This document shows positions 9,301 through 17,226 of a stretch of DNA of 64,000 nucleotides, piece by piece. Origin of the DNA: Ruminococcus sp. YE71 (lineage in GTDB: Bacteria; Bacillota; Clostridia; Oscillospirales; Ruminococcaceae); contig NZ_FPIR01000019.1 in NCBI RefSeq assembly GCF_900119155.1, positions 23,010-87,009 of the forward strand, given 5' to 3'. The position numbers and the translations under genes are program-made. Under the pieces are notes generated by a model. The model was not told the origin of the DNA. It was given only the letters and a program-made list of their open reading frames with translations, and searched no databases. The first letter of the stretch is position 1; each line of letters starts with the position of its first letter.

Positions 9301-10059
9301 TGCGAGTACGATACCGCAAGAGCCTTCGAGCAGGCAGGCGCCGAGGCGGAGATCTTCGTTATCAGAAACCTCAACAGCGACATGATCGAGGAGTCTGTTG
9401 ACGAGATGGAGAAGCTCATCAAGCAGTCGCAGATCGTAATGCTGCCCGGCGGATTCTCGGGCGGTGACGAGCCTGACGGTTCGGGCAAGTTCATCGTTTC
9501 CTTCCTGAGAAACCCGAGACTTACCGACGCTATCCACGACCTGCTGAAAAACCGTGACGGTCTGATGCTCGGTATCTGCAACGGCTTCCAGGCGCTCGTC
9601 AAGCTGGGTCTCGTGCCCTACGGCGAGATCGTGCCCATGAGAGACGATTCTCCGACACTGACCTTCAACACCGTTGCGCGTCACCAGTCGAAGATGGTCA
9701 ACACACGTATCGCGTCCAACAAGAGCCCGTGGCTCGCATCCTGCAAGGTGGGTGACATCCACAACATCGCTATCTCGCACGGTGAGGGACGTTTCGTTGC
9801 GACGGCTGAGGAAGTTGCGAAGATGGCTGCCAACGGTCAGATCGCGACTCAGTACGTTGACTTCGACGGCGTGCCGACCTTCGACATCCAGTGCAACCCG
9901 AACACTTCCGTTCAGGCAATCGAGGGCATCACCTCGCCCGACGGCAGAGTGCTCGGAAAGATGGGTCACTCGGAGCGTAAGGGCGTGGGCGTCTGCAAGA
10001 ACGTTCCCGGCGAAAAGGATCAGCAGATCTTTGAGAACGGCGTGAAGTACTTCAAGTAA
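6355..10059 (+). CDS. purL: phosphoribosylformylglycinamidine synthase (single-chain)
   Basis: Fourth step of purine synthesis: converts FGAR, glutamine and ATP to FGAM. The 1234-residue protein fuses the synthetase and glutaminase parts found as PurL, PurQ and PurS in Bacillus. The N-terminal PurS-like part begins VYRIYVEKKPGFD. ATP and substrate motifs include ETHNHPTEIEPFGG (320-333). The C-terminal class I glutaminase has PVFPGTNCEYDTARAF, the nucleophile C1075 in GICNGFQALVKLG and HGEGRF. The ATG at 6355 has AGGAG ten bases upstream. It is transcribed alone, with its own promoter and terminator and no neighbouring pur genes. Confidence 0.97.
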   Translation: MSVYRIYVEKKPGFDVEARSLAASLRSALGFEELGVRIINRYDAEGLSEEDFRAAVPVVFSEPAVDVTYDHVPELGENDHVIAAEYLPGQFDQRADSCAQCISLLRGGKRPAVKSAKVYIFTAKLTAEQLDTIKHYIINPVESREASLDRFKTLDVSYEIPTTVKTVEGFIGKSDDELKAMIAELGLAMDFDDIKFCQAYFRDTEKRDPTITEIRMIDTYWSDHCRHTTFSTIIDKADIEPQYIKDTYADYQAARADLYAGRTDKPETLMDLAVIGAKKLRKAGFLDDLDESEEINACSIRITVDNNGTDEDWLLMFKNETHNHPTEIEPFGGAATCLGGAIRDPLSGRSYVYQAMRVTGAADPLVPVEDTMEGKLPQRKITVTAANGYSSYGNQIGLATGHVSEVYHPGYAAKRMEIGAVIGAAPAANVRRERPAEGDVVILLGGKTGRDGCGGATGSSKSHTLHSLESCGAEVQKGNAPEERKLQRLFRNPTVTSMIKRCNDFGAGGVSVAIGELTDGLSINLDAVTKKYDGLDGTELAISESQERMAVVIAREDVDKFMAEAAKENLEATLVAVVQAEPRLRMNWCGNTIVDLSREFLNSNGAEKHTTVSVPNPTVGFDAGEDNAERWESMISDLNVCSQKGLVERFDSTIGAGTVLMPYGGKYQNTPSQAMAAKIPVIGGETTTVSLMGWGYDPNLSSQSPYHGAMSAVVESVAKIVAAGGKYEGVRLTFQEYFERTQNDPKRWGKPFSALLGAYKAQCELGCAAIGGKDSMSGTFEHIDVPPTLVSFAVAVTDVDSVVSDEFKKAGSRVAYIAPKYDENGLVDFDSLKSVFKKIEALTAEKKVLSCFTTAKGGIAEAVAKMGFGNRIGFKFTDKLTAAELFTPCYGAFVLELADGVQTDLRIIGETTEAYTIDNGYVIDGMKLESLWENKLEPVFPTHVDEPKEKPETYSYEATERKAPAIKVAKPKVLIPVFPGTNCEYDTARAFEQAGAEAEIFVIRNLNSDMIEESVDEMEKLIKQSQIVMLPGGFSGGDEPDGSGKFIVSFLRNPRLTDAIHDLLKNRDGLMLGICNGFQALVKLGLVPYGEIVPMRDDSPTLTFNTVARHQSKMVNTRIASNKSPWLASCKVGDIHNIAISHGEGRFVATAEEVAKMAANGQIATQYVDFDGVPTFDIQCNPNTSVQAIEGITSPDGRVLGKMGHSERKGVGVCKNVPGEKDQQIFENGVKYFK

Positions 10060-10070
10060 AACCACAAGAT

Positions 10071-10099
10071 GGGGGACGGGTCAGCCCGACCCCCTTTTT
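10071..10099 (+). terminator. Rho-independent terminator after purL
   Basis: GGGGGACGGGTCAGCCCGACCCCC hairpin (arms split around a small internal mismatch) at 10071-10094, then TTTTT. Confidence 0.75.
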
Positions 10100-10129
10100 G
10101 TAAAGAACGCACTGAAAAGGAAAGATAGC

Positions 10130-10495
10130 ATGGAACGTACAGAAGCAGGCATCATCGGACAGGTCATGTCGAATACCGAGGCTATGAGGAAGCTGCTGGC
10201 ATTTTTTATAGCCATGTCGTTGCTTTCGAGTCTGGCGACGTTCGTCATCTTCGGCATCGACAAGAAGATCGCGAAGGCGAACGGCAGCACGGCAGGGCCG
10301 CACCTGTACCGTATCCCCGAAAAGCTGCTGCTCTGGCTGGCGTTCCTGTACGGCTCACCCGGGGCTTTGCTCGGGATGAATTTCTTTCACCACAAGACTC
10401 GCAAGCTCAGGTTCAGGATAGCCGTACCGCTGTTTTTCACAGGATGGCTCGCAGCAGGGGCTTTTCTTGCATACGCGGCTTATTTCAGGACATAG
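10130..10495 (+). CDS. DUF1294 family membrane protein
   Basis: 121 residues with three membrane segments (about 20-42, 65-80 and 95-118). The family signature is present: FGIDKKIAK, the RIPEKLLLWLAFLYGSPGALLGM stretch (split here: RIPEKLL, then GSPGALLGM) and the FFHHKTRKLRF loop, which in DUF1294 proteins reads MxxFRHKTxKxxF. Function is unknown in the family. The start has GGAAAG upstream. It lies 20 bases before the Lrp gene and may be co-transcribed. Confidence 0.8.
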   Translation: MERTEAGIIGQVMSNTEAMRKLLAFFIAMSLLSSLATFVIFGIDKKIAKANGSTAGPHLYRIPEKLLLWLAFLYGSPGALLGMNFFHHKTRKLRFRIAVPLFFTGWLAAGAFLAYAAYFRT

Positions 10496-10515
10496 GATCA
10501 TAGGAGGGCAAAAAA

Positions 10516-10992
10516 ATGGACACTTTACTCAGACTGCTCAAACAGAACGCAAGGCTCACCAATGCGGAGCTGGCTGTCATGCTCGGTATCTCCGAGGCGG
10601 AGGTCGCAGAGAAGATGGCGGAATATGAACGTCAGGGCATTATCAAGGGCTACACGGCGATAATCGACGACAGCGCCGCCGACCCGAACACTGTCACAGC
10701 ATTCATCGAGCTGAAAGTCACTCCCCAGTCGAGGAGCGGCTTCGACGAGATAGCACAGGAGATAGCAGGATATGAACAGGTGGAGAGCGTGATGCTCATG
10801 AGCGGTTCGTATGACGTGCTGGTCACCGTTACGGGCAGCAACATCCGCGAGGTATCGCTGTTCGTGTCGGAGAGGCTGGCGGCTATCGACGCTGTGACGG
10901 CGACTGCCACACACTTCCGTCTCAAAGCATACAAGCAGAACGGCGTGCTGATAAGCGCCGAGGAGCGCGATGAGAGAGGAATGGTTCTCTGA
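10516..10992 (+). CDS. Lrp/AsnC family transcriptional regulator
   Basis: 158 residues. An N-terminal winged helix-turn-helix (residues 3-48: LLRLLKQNARLTNAELAVML, then ISEAEVAEKMAEYERQGII) is followed by the RAM ligand-binding domain (about 60-140; VTAFIELKV, VMLMSGSYDVLVTVTG). It has AGGAGGG eight bases upstream. Its stop overlaps the start of the aminotransferase (TGATG), so the two are translationally coupled. The regulator probably responds to the amino acid handled by its partner; the ligand is not deducible. Confidence 0.92.
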   Translation: MDTLLRLLKQNARLTNAELAVMLGISEAEVAEKMAEYERQGIIKGYTAIIDDSAADPNTVTAFIELKVTPQSRSGFDEIAQEIAGYEQVESVMLMSGSYDVLVTVTGSNIREVSLFVSERLAAIDAVTATATHFRLKAYKQNGVLISAEERDERGMVL

Positions 10993-12176
10993 TGGGCATG
11001 GATTACGATAAGCTGATGAACAAAAACGCCGTCGAGATGAAGCCTTCGGGCATACGAAAGTTCTTCGACATCGCGGCACAGCTGGAGGGGGTAATCTCTC
11101 TCGGCGTGGGCGAGCCCGACTTCAAGACCCCATGGAAGGTGCGTCAGGCGGCGATAGAGACCCTTGAAAAGGGCCGCACCTGCTACACGGCGAACTCTGG
11201 TCTGAGGGAGCTGAGGCAGGAGATAGCAGGCTATGTGAAAAACACCGTGAACACCTCTTACGACCCCGACAGCGAGATACTCGTATCGGTGGGCGGTTCG
11301 GAGGCGATAGACCTTGCTATCAGGGCGTTGGTATCCCCCGGGGACGAGGTGCTGGTGGTCGAACCCTGCTTTGTCTGTTACTCGCCTATCGTCAGTATGA
11401 TGGGCGGCGTGCCTGTGCCGATAGAGACTAAGGTGGAGGACGAGTTCCGTCTGACCGCCGAGGAGCTGAAGGCCGCTATCACGCCGAAAACGAAACTGCT
11501 GATACTGCCGTTCCCGAACAATCCGACGGGTGCGGTCATGAGACGCGAAGATCTGGAGCCTATCGCTGAGGTGCTTCGCGGAACGGATATTTTCGTCATC
11601 ACCGACGAGATCTACTCCGAGCTGACCTATTCGGGAAGACACTTCTCGATTGTTGAGCTGGAGGGTATGCGCGAGAGGTGCATACTGATAAACGGCTTCT
11701 CGAAATCCTTTGCGATGACGGGCTGGAGACTGGGCTTCGCTTGCGCTCCCCACGGGATAATGCAGCATATGCTGAAACTGCATCAGTACTGCATCATGTC
11801 CTCGCCGACCACAAGCCAGTACGCGGCGGTGACCGCTCTGCGCGACTGCATGGGCGACATCGCGAAGATGAAGAACGAATACAATATGCGCCGCCGCTTC
11901 GTGGTGGACGGCTTCAACAAGCTGGGACTGACCTGTTTCGAGCCGCAGGGCGCTTTCTACGTGTTCCCATGCATACGCTCGACGGGGCTGACCAGCGACG
12001 AATTCTGCGAGAGACTTGTCTACTCGAAAAAGGTCGCGGTGGTGCCCGGCAACAACTTCGGTGCCTGCGGCGAGGGCTTCGTGAGGGTCAGCTACGCGTA
12101 TTCGCTCAACCACCTGAAGGAAGCGCTGAGACGCATCGGGGAGTTCCTTGAAGACCTGAAAGAGGAGCAGAAGTAA
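10992..12176 (+). CDS. class I/II (AspC-like) PLP aminotransferase
   Basis: 394 residues, fold type I. Visible motifs: SLGVGEPDF, YTANSGLRELR, FPNNPTGAVM, DEIYSELTYSG and the catalytic lysine K238 in GFSKSFAMTGWRLG, then FVRVSYAYS near the end. Subgroup members use aspartate, aromatic amino acids or alanine; the sequence alone does not separate them. It overlaps the Lrp-family gene by one base (ATG at 10992, or the in-frame ATG six bases later), a common pairing in Firmicutes. Confidence 0.92.
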   Translation: MGMDYDKLMNKNAVEMKPSGIRKFFDIAAQLEGVISLGVGEPDFKTPWKVRQAAIETLEKGRTCYTANSGLRELRQEIAGYVKNTVNTSYDPDSEILVSVGGSEAIDLAIRALVSPGDEVLVVEPCFVCYSPIVSMMGGVPVPIETKVEDEFRLTAEELKAAITPKTKLLILPFPNNPTGAVMRREDLEPIAEVLRGTDIFVITDEIYSELTYSGRHFSIVELEGMRERCILINGFSKSFAMTGWRLGFACAPHGIMQHMLKLHQYCIMSSPTTSQYAAVTALRDCMGDIAKMKNEYNMRRRFVVDGFNKLGLTCFEPQGAFYVFPCIRSTGLTSDEFCERLVYSKKVAVVPGNNFGACGEGFVRVSYAYSLNHLKEALRRIGEFLEDLKEEQK

Positions 12177-12179
12177 GCC

Positions 12180-12433
12180 GTGAAAAAGAAGCTCATCATC
12201 GCGGCGGTCTGCATACTTGCCGTCCTGTTCACACCGTCCCGACAGGGACTTACAAGGACGGCGGCACACGGACTTATACCGCGCTGACTTACAAGGTCGT
12301 GAAGTGGCGGCGTGCTGCAAGTGAGCATACAATATTTATCTACACGTCCGTCTACTGGTTTCCCGACAACTTCAAGACGCTTGACGAGCTTTGGGAGATG
12401 GAGTTGGAAAAGCACGCGGACACGATATACTGA
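12180..12433 (+). pseudogene. frameshifted small exported protein
   Basis: A GTG at 12180 opens a signal-peptide-like frame (VKKKLIIAAVCILAVLF) that stops early at the TGA within 12284-12289. A different frame picks up at about 12233 with TVPTGTYKDGGTRTYTALTY and runs to the TGA at 12431-12433, ending SVYWFPDNFKTLDELWEMEL then EKHADTIY. The two halves fit one roughly 84-aa secreted protein of a type I recall from Ruminococcus/Lachnospiraceae (signal, P-x-G-TY-DGG-R-YTALTYK, WFPDNF). One base seems to be missing between 12228 and 12235. It may be a true mutation or a sequencing error. Confidence 0.65.
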
Positions 12434-12444
12434 GGGACACAAAA

Positions 12445-13047
12445 ATGAAAAAAGCTTTTGTTTACGTTCACGGAAAAGGCGGCAGTGCCGATGAAGCGAA
12501 GCACTACGAGCCGCTGTTTCCGCAGTATGATGTCATCGGGTTCGACTACAGGGCTGAGACTCCTTGGGACGCGAAGGCGGAATTCGCGGAGTTTTTCGGC
12601 GGTATCCTTGCCCGATACGATGAGGTCGTGCTTGCGGCGAACAGCATCGGGGCGTTCTTTTCGCTGGGGGCGCTGTCGGAAATGCCGATAAGCCGCGCAT
12701 ATCTTATCTCGCCCGTCACGGACATGGAAGGGCTGATACTCGGCATGATGGCGGCGGCAGGCGTTCCCGAGAGCGAGCTTGAAAAGCGCGGCGAGATACC
12801 GACCGACTTCGGCGAGACGCTTTCGTGGAAGTACCTGTCCTACGTTCGGGAGCACCCCGTTGTGTGGAACATCCCGACGAAGATACTTTACGGCGGAAAT
12901 GACCGTCTCGTGCCTTTTGAAGCGGCGGCGGCGTTCGCGGAGAGGACGGGTGCGGAGCTGACTGTCATGGAGGATGGCGAACACTGGTTCCATACCGACG
13001 AACAGATGGCGTTCCTCGACAGGTGGATGACCGAAGATATGAACTAA
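12445..13047 (+). CDS. alpha/beta-hydrolase fold protein
   Basis: 200 residues starting MKKAFVYVHGKGGSADEAK, with the oxyanion HGKGG at 9-13, a nucleophile region AANSIGAFFSLGAL (N-S-I-G in place of G-x-S-x-G), ILYGGNDRLVPF containing the acid, and the terminal histidine in EDGEHWFHTDE. Substrate unknown; the family covers esterases and peptidases. The upstream in-frame start at 12391 is rejected because GAGGGA at 12432-12437 fits the ATG at 12445. ispE follows 11 bases later. Confidence 0.8.
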   Translation: MKKAFVYVHGKGGSADEAKHYEPLFPQYDVIGFDYRAETPWDAKAEFAEFFGGILARYDEVVLAANSIGAFFSLGALSEMPISRAYLISPVTDMEGLILGMMAAAGVPESELEKRGEIPTDFGETLSWKYLSYVREHPVVWNIPTKILYGGNDRLVPFEAAAAFAERTGAELTVMEDGEHWFHTDEQMAFLDRWMTEDMN

Positions 13048-13058
13048 AGGAGAAAACA

Positions 13059-13901
13059 ATGCAGAAACACACCGAAAAAGCATACGCGAAACTGAACCTC
13101 TATCTGGACATCACGGGCAGGCGAGCGGACGGCTATCACGACCTGAAAACCGTTATGCAGACTGTTGAACTGTACGATATTCTGGACTTCGAGCTTTCGG
13201 AGGGGACGGGTATCGTGCTCAGCTGCGGCAGGGAGGACGTTCCCTGCGACGACAGCAACCTCGTGGTCAAGGGCATCCTTGCGGTGCTGAGCTACGCTTA
13301 TTTTCAGCCGAATTGCAGGATAAGCGTAGATCTCACGAAAAACATCCCCTCGCAGGCGGGCATGGGCGGCGGAAGTGCCGACTGTGCGGCGGCGATCAGG
13401 GCGATGAATGCGCTCTTTCATCTCGGAATGAGCGCGGATGAGATGCGCGAGGTCGGAGCGATGTGCGGTGCGGACGTTCCTTTTCTCATCGAGGGGGGGA
13501 CGGCGCTCTGCGAGGGCATCGGCGAGAAGCTGACGCCCCTGCCGAAGTTCGATGCGGTCTTCGCGGTGGTGAAGCCTTCCGACGCGATAAGCACTCCGCA
13601 GGCGTATAAGCTGTTCGACGAGAAGGGCACGCCGAATGCGGGCGATTACGGGCGTTTCGAGCAGGCTTTGCCGAAGGGCGCGGAGGCGGTCGGAGGGGCG
13701 CTGTATAACGCCTTCACCGAGACCTGCGGACCGGACTCTGTCAACGCGGCGATTGCAAAGCTGAAAAAGTACGGCGCTCTCGGCGCGGAAATGACAGGCA
13801 GCGGCTCGGCGTGTTTCGGAATATTCGCAGACGAGGAAACGGCGAAAAATGCTGTGGAAATGTGCGAAATGCCCTTCGGCGGAGTATACCGCACGATATA
13901 A
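13059..13901 (+). CDS. ispE: 4-diphosphocytidyl-2-C-methyl-D-erythritol kinase
   Basis: GHMP kinase of the MEP isoprenoid pathway; phosphorylates CDP-ME with ATP. 280 residues, the normal size. Motifs: AYAKLNLYLDITGRRADGYH at residues 8-27, the ATP-binding glycine loop PSQAGMGGGSADCAAA, and C-terminal MTGSGSACFGIF. An alternative start at 13023 lies inside the upstream gene; AAAGGAG at 13047-13053 supports 13059. It is the last gene of the run beginning at the Lrp regulator. Confidence 0.95.
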   Translation: MQKHTEKAYAKLNLYLDITGRRADGYHDLKTVMQTVELYDILDFELSEGTGIVLSCGREDVPCDDSNLVVKGILAVLSYAYFQPNCRISVDLTKNIPSQAGMGGGSADCAAAIRAMNALFHLGMSADEMREVGAMCGADVPFLIEGGTALCEGIGEKLTPLPKFDAVFAVVKPSDAISTPQAYKLFDEKGTPNAGDYGRFEQALPKGAEAVGGALYNAFTETCGPDSVNAAIAKLKKYGALGAEMTGSGSACFGIFADEETAKNAVEMCEMPFGGVYRTI

Positions 13902-14012
13902 CACAAACTGTTCGGCATATGCCAAAGACCCAAAAAGTTTAGTGGGGAGTCCGAAGGCACGCAGGGGTCAGCGCTTTGAAATGTAAGCGCACCATATTTC
14001 AAAAAAACGAAT

Positions 14013-14160
14013 AAAATCGGCAGCCCCCCAAAAAACGCCCAAAAAAGGCGCAATCGTAAGATCCAAGACTATTTAACGGGAACAAGCGATCTGCCGATTT
14101 TATTTTTCGCGGGAGAGCGCAAGCGATTCCCGTGAAAGACCCATAACGCGCAAGCGTTAA
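14013..14160 (+). ncRNA. hairpin-rich region after ispE (complex terminator or small RNA)
   Basis: An 11-bp perfect stem, AAAATCGGCAG (14013-14023) with CTGCCGATTTT (14091-14101), encloses an inner CGCC/GGCG hairpin and is followed by ATTTTT. Two more short hairpins follow (CGGGA...TCCCG near 14109-14133; AACGC GCAA GCGTT at 14144-14157). No ORF is supported in 13902-14268. The first stem may simply terminate ispE transcription. Confidence 0.4.
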
Positions 14161-14268
14161 GACTTTTTAGCACTCAAAAGGTGCAGAACAACAATTTTTT
14201 TCAGCATGATATTCAATTTCGCGGGGTAAACGAACGAAACTCGAAACGAGAAAAACAAGGAGGCAAAC

Positions 14269-15843
14269 ATGGCATACAAGTGCAAGACCTGCGGTTATGT
14301 GTTCAAGAAGTCGGATTCCGACCTCTGCCCCGAATGCTTTACCGCACGTGATGACATCAGCTGCTTTGACGCAGGGGAGAACCATAACCACTTCAAGGAG
14401 ACCGATTCGGGCGAGGACAGCTTCATTCAGGAGCAGATGCGTCAGGAGGCCGCGGCTACTCCCGAGGAGATAAGCGAGAAGATACACGGCGTGACCGACA
14501 GCTTCAAACGCAATTTCTCGGAGGACACGCCTCCGAATACCTACGCGAAAACGCCTCAGCAGCAGACTCCGCCGCCGTCGGGTGGTCAGACCATTAACTC
14601 TCCCTACAATCAGGGACGTTCCACACTCTACCACACCACGGGCGTCGGCAAGTACGGCGCACAGTACTACACCAGCATGGATCAGATCAACCGCGGCAGC
14701 GGCGGCAGACAGGCGGCAAAGGCGCCGAAATGGCTGGTGGGTCTGATACTGTGTATGTTCTTTCTGCCGTTCATCATCTCCATCGGGACTTTCATCATCG
14801 GGTTCGTGAATAATAATTCGAGGTCAAACCGCGCTGTTGAAGTTGGGGACGCCGAACTTCCCGAGGTGAGCTCGGCAGACGACGGGCTGATACAGGAGAA
14901 CGATCAGAATATCCACACCCGTCAGTTCGCTTCGATGGACGTGTATGACGAGGAGATATACATGACCGTCAAGGACTTCGAGTTCGCGGACAACTACGAT
15001 ACCCTTGAGGACTGCAAGAATGCGGGCATCGTCGAGTTCAACGACGTGAGCGGCGGCTCGCCCGATTACGCAGGCAAGAAAAACTGCGCGCTCGTTTACT
15101 GCACGCTGTCGCTGGACACGGCAGGATTCGACATCACCGACTGCGCATTCATGAGCGCCGATGACCTCAATACCATTTATTATGAGCCGTTTGAGGGCGT
15201 TTCGGGCAAGGAAGTCGTGAAATTCCCGATGTTTATTTCCGCGGACATAAACGATTACCTCATCTACGTGAATTGCCGCGGCAAGGACAACGAAGAGGAA
15301 AAACACATCTTCAACTGCTACCTGACCTACGGCGAGATAATGGAGCTTTCGGGTCAGACTTCGTATTTCAGCGAGCCTGTCGGGAATGAGAGCGGCAGCG
15401 GTGAAACGGGCTTTTACTCCTACGATTACACAACTGCGCCTTTCGAGACCTCGCTGAAGGACGACACGGGCAGGAACGTGCAGCTGAAGTTCACAGGCAA
15501 CTCCGCGGAGATAGTCGAGGGTTCCGAGGATAAGGAGCATATCACCCTCATCGACAGCGACCTCGCCACCGACAGCTGGGCGCTTTATCAGGTGAAGCTG
15601 GTGGGCGCTGACCAGAACCACGCCGATATCGACTGCCGATACAAGACCGTTTCGATGTTCGCTTACGATGCAAACAACAAGTGCGTCTATACCTACCTAC
15701 AGCATCTCAACGGTGCCGAGCCCGAGCTGGCGCTGTGCAAGAAAGTGCAGTATTTCTACTGCATCATCGACTATGTGGACGCATCGGGCACGCCTTATCA
15801 GGCGAATTTCAACATCAGTGCGTCTGACCTTTATAACTCATGA
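14269..15843 (+). CDS. zinc-ribbon membrane protein, 524 aa, unknown function
   Basis: The N-terminus MAYKCKTCGYVFKKSDSDLC carries a rubredoxin-like CxxC...CxxC zinc ribbon (C5, C8, C20, C23). A proline/glutamine-rich linker follows (about 90-125), then one membrane helix at about 155-180 (WLVGLILCMFFLPFIISIGT), so the ribbon should face the cytoplasm and the 340-residue C-terminal part the outside. The outer part is acidic and beta-rich with no family I recognise. AAGGAGG precedes the ATG. The stop overlaps the radical SAM gene start (ATGA), so the two are coupled. Confidence 0.82.
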   Translation: MAYKCKTCGYVFKKSDSDLCPECFTARDDISCFDAGENHNHFKETDSGEDSFIQEQMRQEAAATPEEISEKIHGVTDSFKRNFSEDTPPNTYAKTPQQQTPPPSGGQTINSPYNQGRSTLYHTTGVGKYGAQYYTSMDQINRGSGGRQAAKAPKWLVGLILCMFFLPFIISIGTFIIGFVNNNSRSNRAVEVGDAELPEVSSADDGLIQENDQNIHTRQFASMDVYDEEIYMTVKDFEFADNYDTLEDCKNAGIVEFNDVSGGSPDYAGKKNCALVYCTLSLDTAGFDITDCAFMSADDLNTIYYEPFEGVSGKEVVKFPMFISADINDYLIYVNCRGKDNEEEKHIFNCYLTYGEIMELSGQTSYFSEPVGNESGSGETGFYSYDYTTAPFETSLKDDTGRNVQLKFTGNSAEIVEGSEDKEHITLIDSDLATDSWALYQVKLVGADQNHADIDCRYKTVSMFAYDANNKCVYTYLQHLNGAEPELALCKKVQYFYCIIDYVDASGTPYQANFNISASDLYNS

Positions 15844-16745
15844 GTACTAAAATACGGACTATTATGGAGCGCTGCACCCTCTGCCCCAGAGAGTGCGGCG
15901 CAAACCGCGTCACGGGCAGGGGATTCTGCGGCGAGAGCGAGACCGTCCGCATCGCAAGGGCAGAACTGCATATGTGGGAAGAGCCGCCGATAAGCGGCAA
16001 AAACGGCGCAGGGACGGTGTTTTTCTGCGGCTGCACGCTGCGTTGCTGCTACTGCCAGAACCACGAGATCTCCCACGGGGGCAAGGGCTTTGAGCTGACC
16101 GTCGAAGAGCTTTCGGAGACTTTTCTGCGGATGCAGGAGCTGGGGGCGCACAACGTCGAGCTCGTGACTCCGACGCATTTCACGCCGCAGATAATCGAAG
16201 CGCTGGATATGGCAGGGGAACGGCTGAACGTCCCTGTCGTGTGGAATTCGGGGGGCTACGACAAGCCCGAAACACTGCGGATGCTGGGCGGCAGGGTGAA
16301 GATATTCCTGCCCGACCTGAAATACGCTTCGGCAGACATCGCACAGAAATATTCGCAGGCAGGCGACTATCCCGACGCGGCGTTCGCGTCGCTGAGGGAG
16401 ATGTGCCGCATCGCAGGCAAGCCCGTGATCGAGAACGGCGTCATGAAAAGCGGAGTCATCGTCCGCCACATGATACTCCCGAACCACCGCCGCGATTCCA
16501 TCGAGCTGATACGCAGGCTGAGAGAGGAATTCTCCCCCGACGACCTGCTGGTGAGCCTGATGTGCCAGTACACGCCGATGTACATGGCAGGGGAGTTCAG
16601 GGAGATAAACAGGCGCCTCTCGCGCTTCGAGTACGAGACCGTCGCCGAAGAACTCGAACGCTCAGGCTTCGACGGCTTCTTCCAGGAACGCACCTCGGCA
16701 AAAGAAGAATACGTCCCCGAGTTCTTCTCCGAAAAGTACTTCTGA
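15840..16745 (+). CDS. radical SAM protein, PflA-like
   Basis: 301 residues. The [4Fe-4S] motif CxxxCxxC is C65-C69-C72 in FFCGCTLRCCYCQNHEIS. The N-terminus has additional cysteines (C12, C15, C19, C30; RCTLCPRECGANR) as in the pyruvate-formate-lyase-activating-enzyme-related family. Other landmarks: VELVTPTHFTPQI, PVVWNSGGYD, KIFLPDLKYA, VRHMILPNHR. The substrate is unknown; no glycyl-radical enzyme lies nearby. It overlaps the upstream membrane protein by four bases. A MITE-like repeat follows. Confidence 0.88.
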   Translation: MSTKIRTIMERCTLCPRECGANRVTGRGFCGESETVRIARAELHMWEEPPISGKNGAGTVFFCGCTLRCCYCQNHEISHGGKGFELTVEELSETFLRMQELGAHNVELVTPTHFTPQIIEALDMAGERLNVPVVWNSGGYDKPETLRMLGGRVKIFLPDLKYASADIAQKYSQAGDYPDAAFASLREMCRIAGKPVIENGVMKSGVIVRHMILPNHRRDSIELIRRLREEFSPDDLLVSLMCQYTPMYMAGEFREINRRLSRFEYETVAEELERSGFDGFFQERTSAKEEYVPEFFSEKYF

Positions 16746-16750
16746 CTTTG

Positions 16751-17107
16751 TGAGTGCGGGTCTTCTTTGGGGAAACCCTTTTGAAAAAGGGTTTCCCCAA
16801 AACCCCTTTCCTAAAACTTTTAATACTTTTTGGCTTGTGAGTGATTCTTACTTTGTTTGTGCAGGTAGGGAAGATTGTAGTTCTTCTGCTACATAGCTTG
16901 ACCTTGCCAAAAAGACGTTCAAGTGTGGTCTACGCCTCATTTGCGGAATTTTTCAGATGGTCGCTCATGAAATGTCGAGAGCCTATCTTTCAAACCACAA
17001 CTATCGTCCAACATATTAAAAGTCTTTGGAATGGGGGCCGCCTTAGCTACGCAAGGCAAGGGGGAAACTTTCTTCAGAAAGGTTCCCCCGGTTAATACCC
17101 GCACTCA
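16751..17107 (+). repeat. MITE-like intergenic repeat, full copy (copy 2)
   Basis: Bounded by a perfect 11-bp terminal inverted repeat: TGAGTGCGGGT (16751-16761) and ACCCGCACTCA (17097-17107). Just inside lie a hairpin GGGGAAACCC...GGGTTTCCCC (16769-16798) and a right-end hairpin GGGGGAAACTTTC...GAAAGGTTCCCCC (about 17059-17089). Internal landmarks are CTTTTAATACTTTTTGGCTT, GTTCTTCTGCTACA, TTGCCAAAAAGACGTTCAA and TTTGGAATGGGGGCCGCC. There is no coding potential. It accounts for most of the gap between the radical SAM gene and the HD gene. Confidence 0.8.
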
Positions 17108-17226
17108 TTCAGCCAAATCAAGCCATTCGCAGAAAAATCAGCAATAATTCATGCAAAGTTCATATTGGTCTGATATACTGAGGAAAATAAGGGGCGGATG
17201 TCCCGTATATGAAAGGAAGCTGTTAG

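Noticed and set aside
10650..12332. 560-codon minus-strand frame opposite the Lrp and aminotransferase genes
   Set aside because: Shadow of two well-supported plus-strand genes; no ribosome site or motif.
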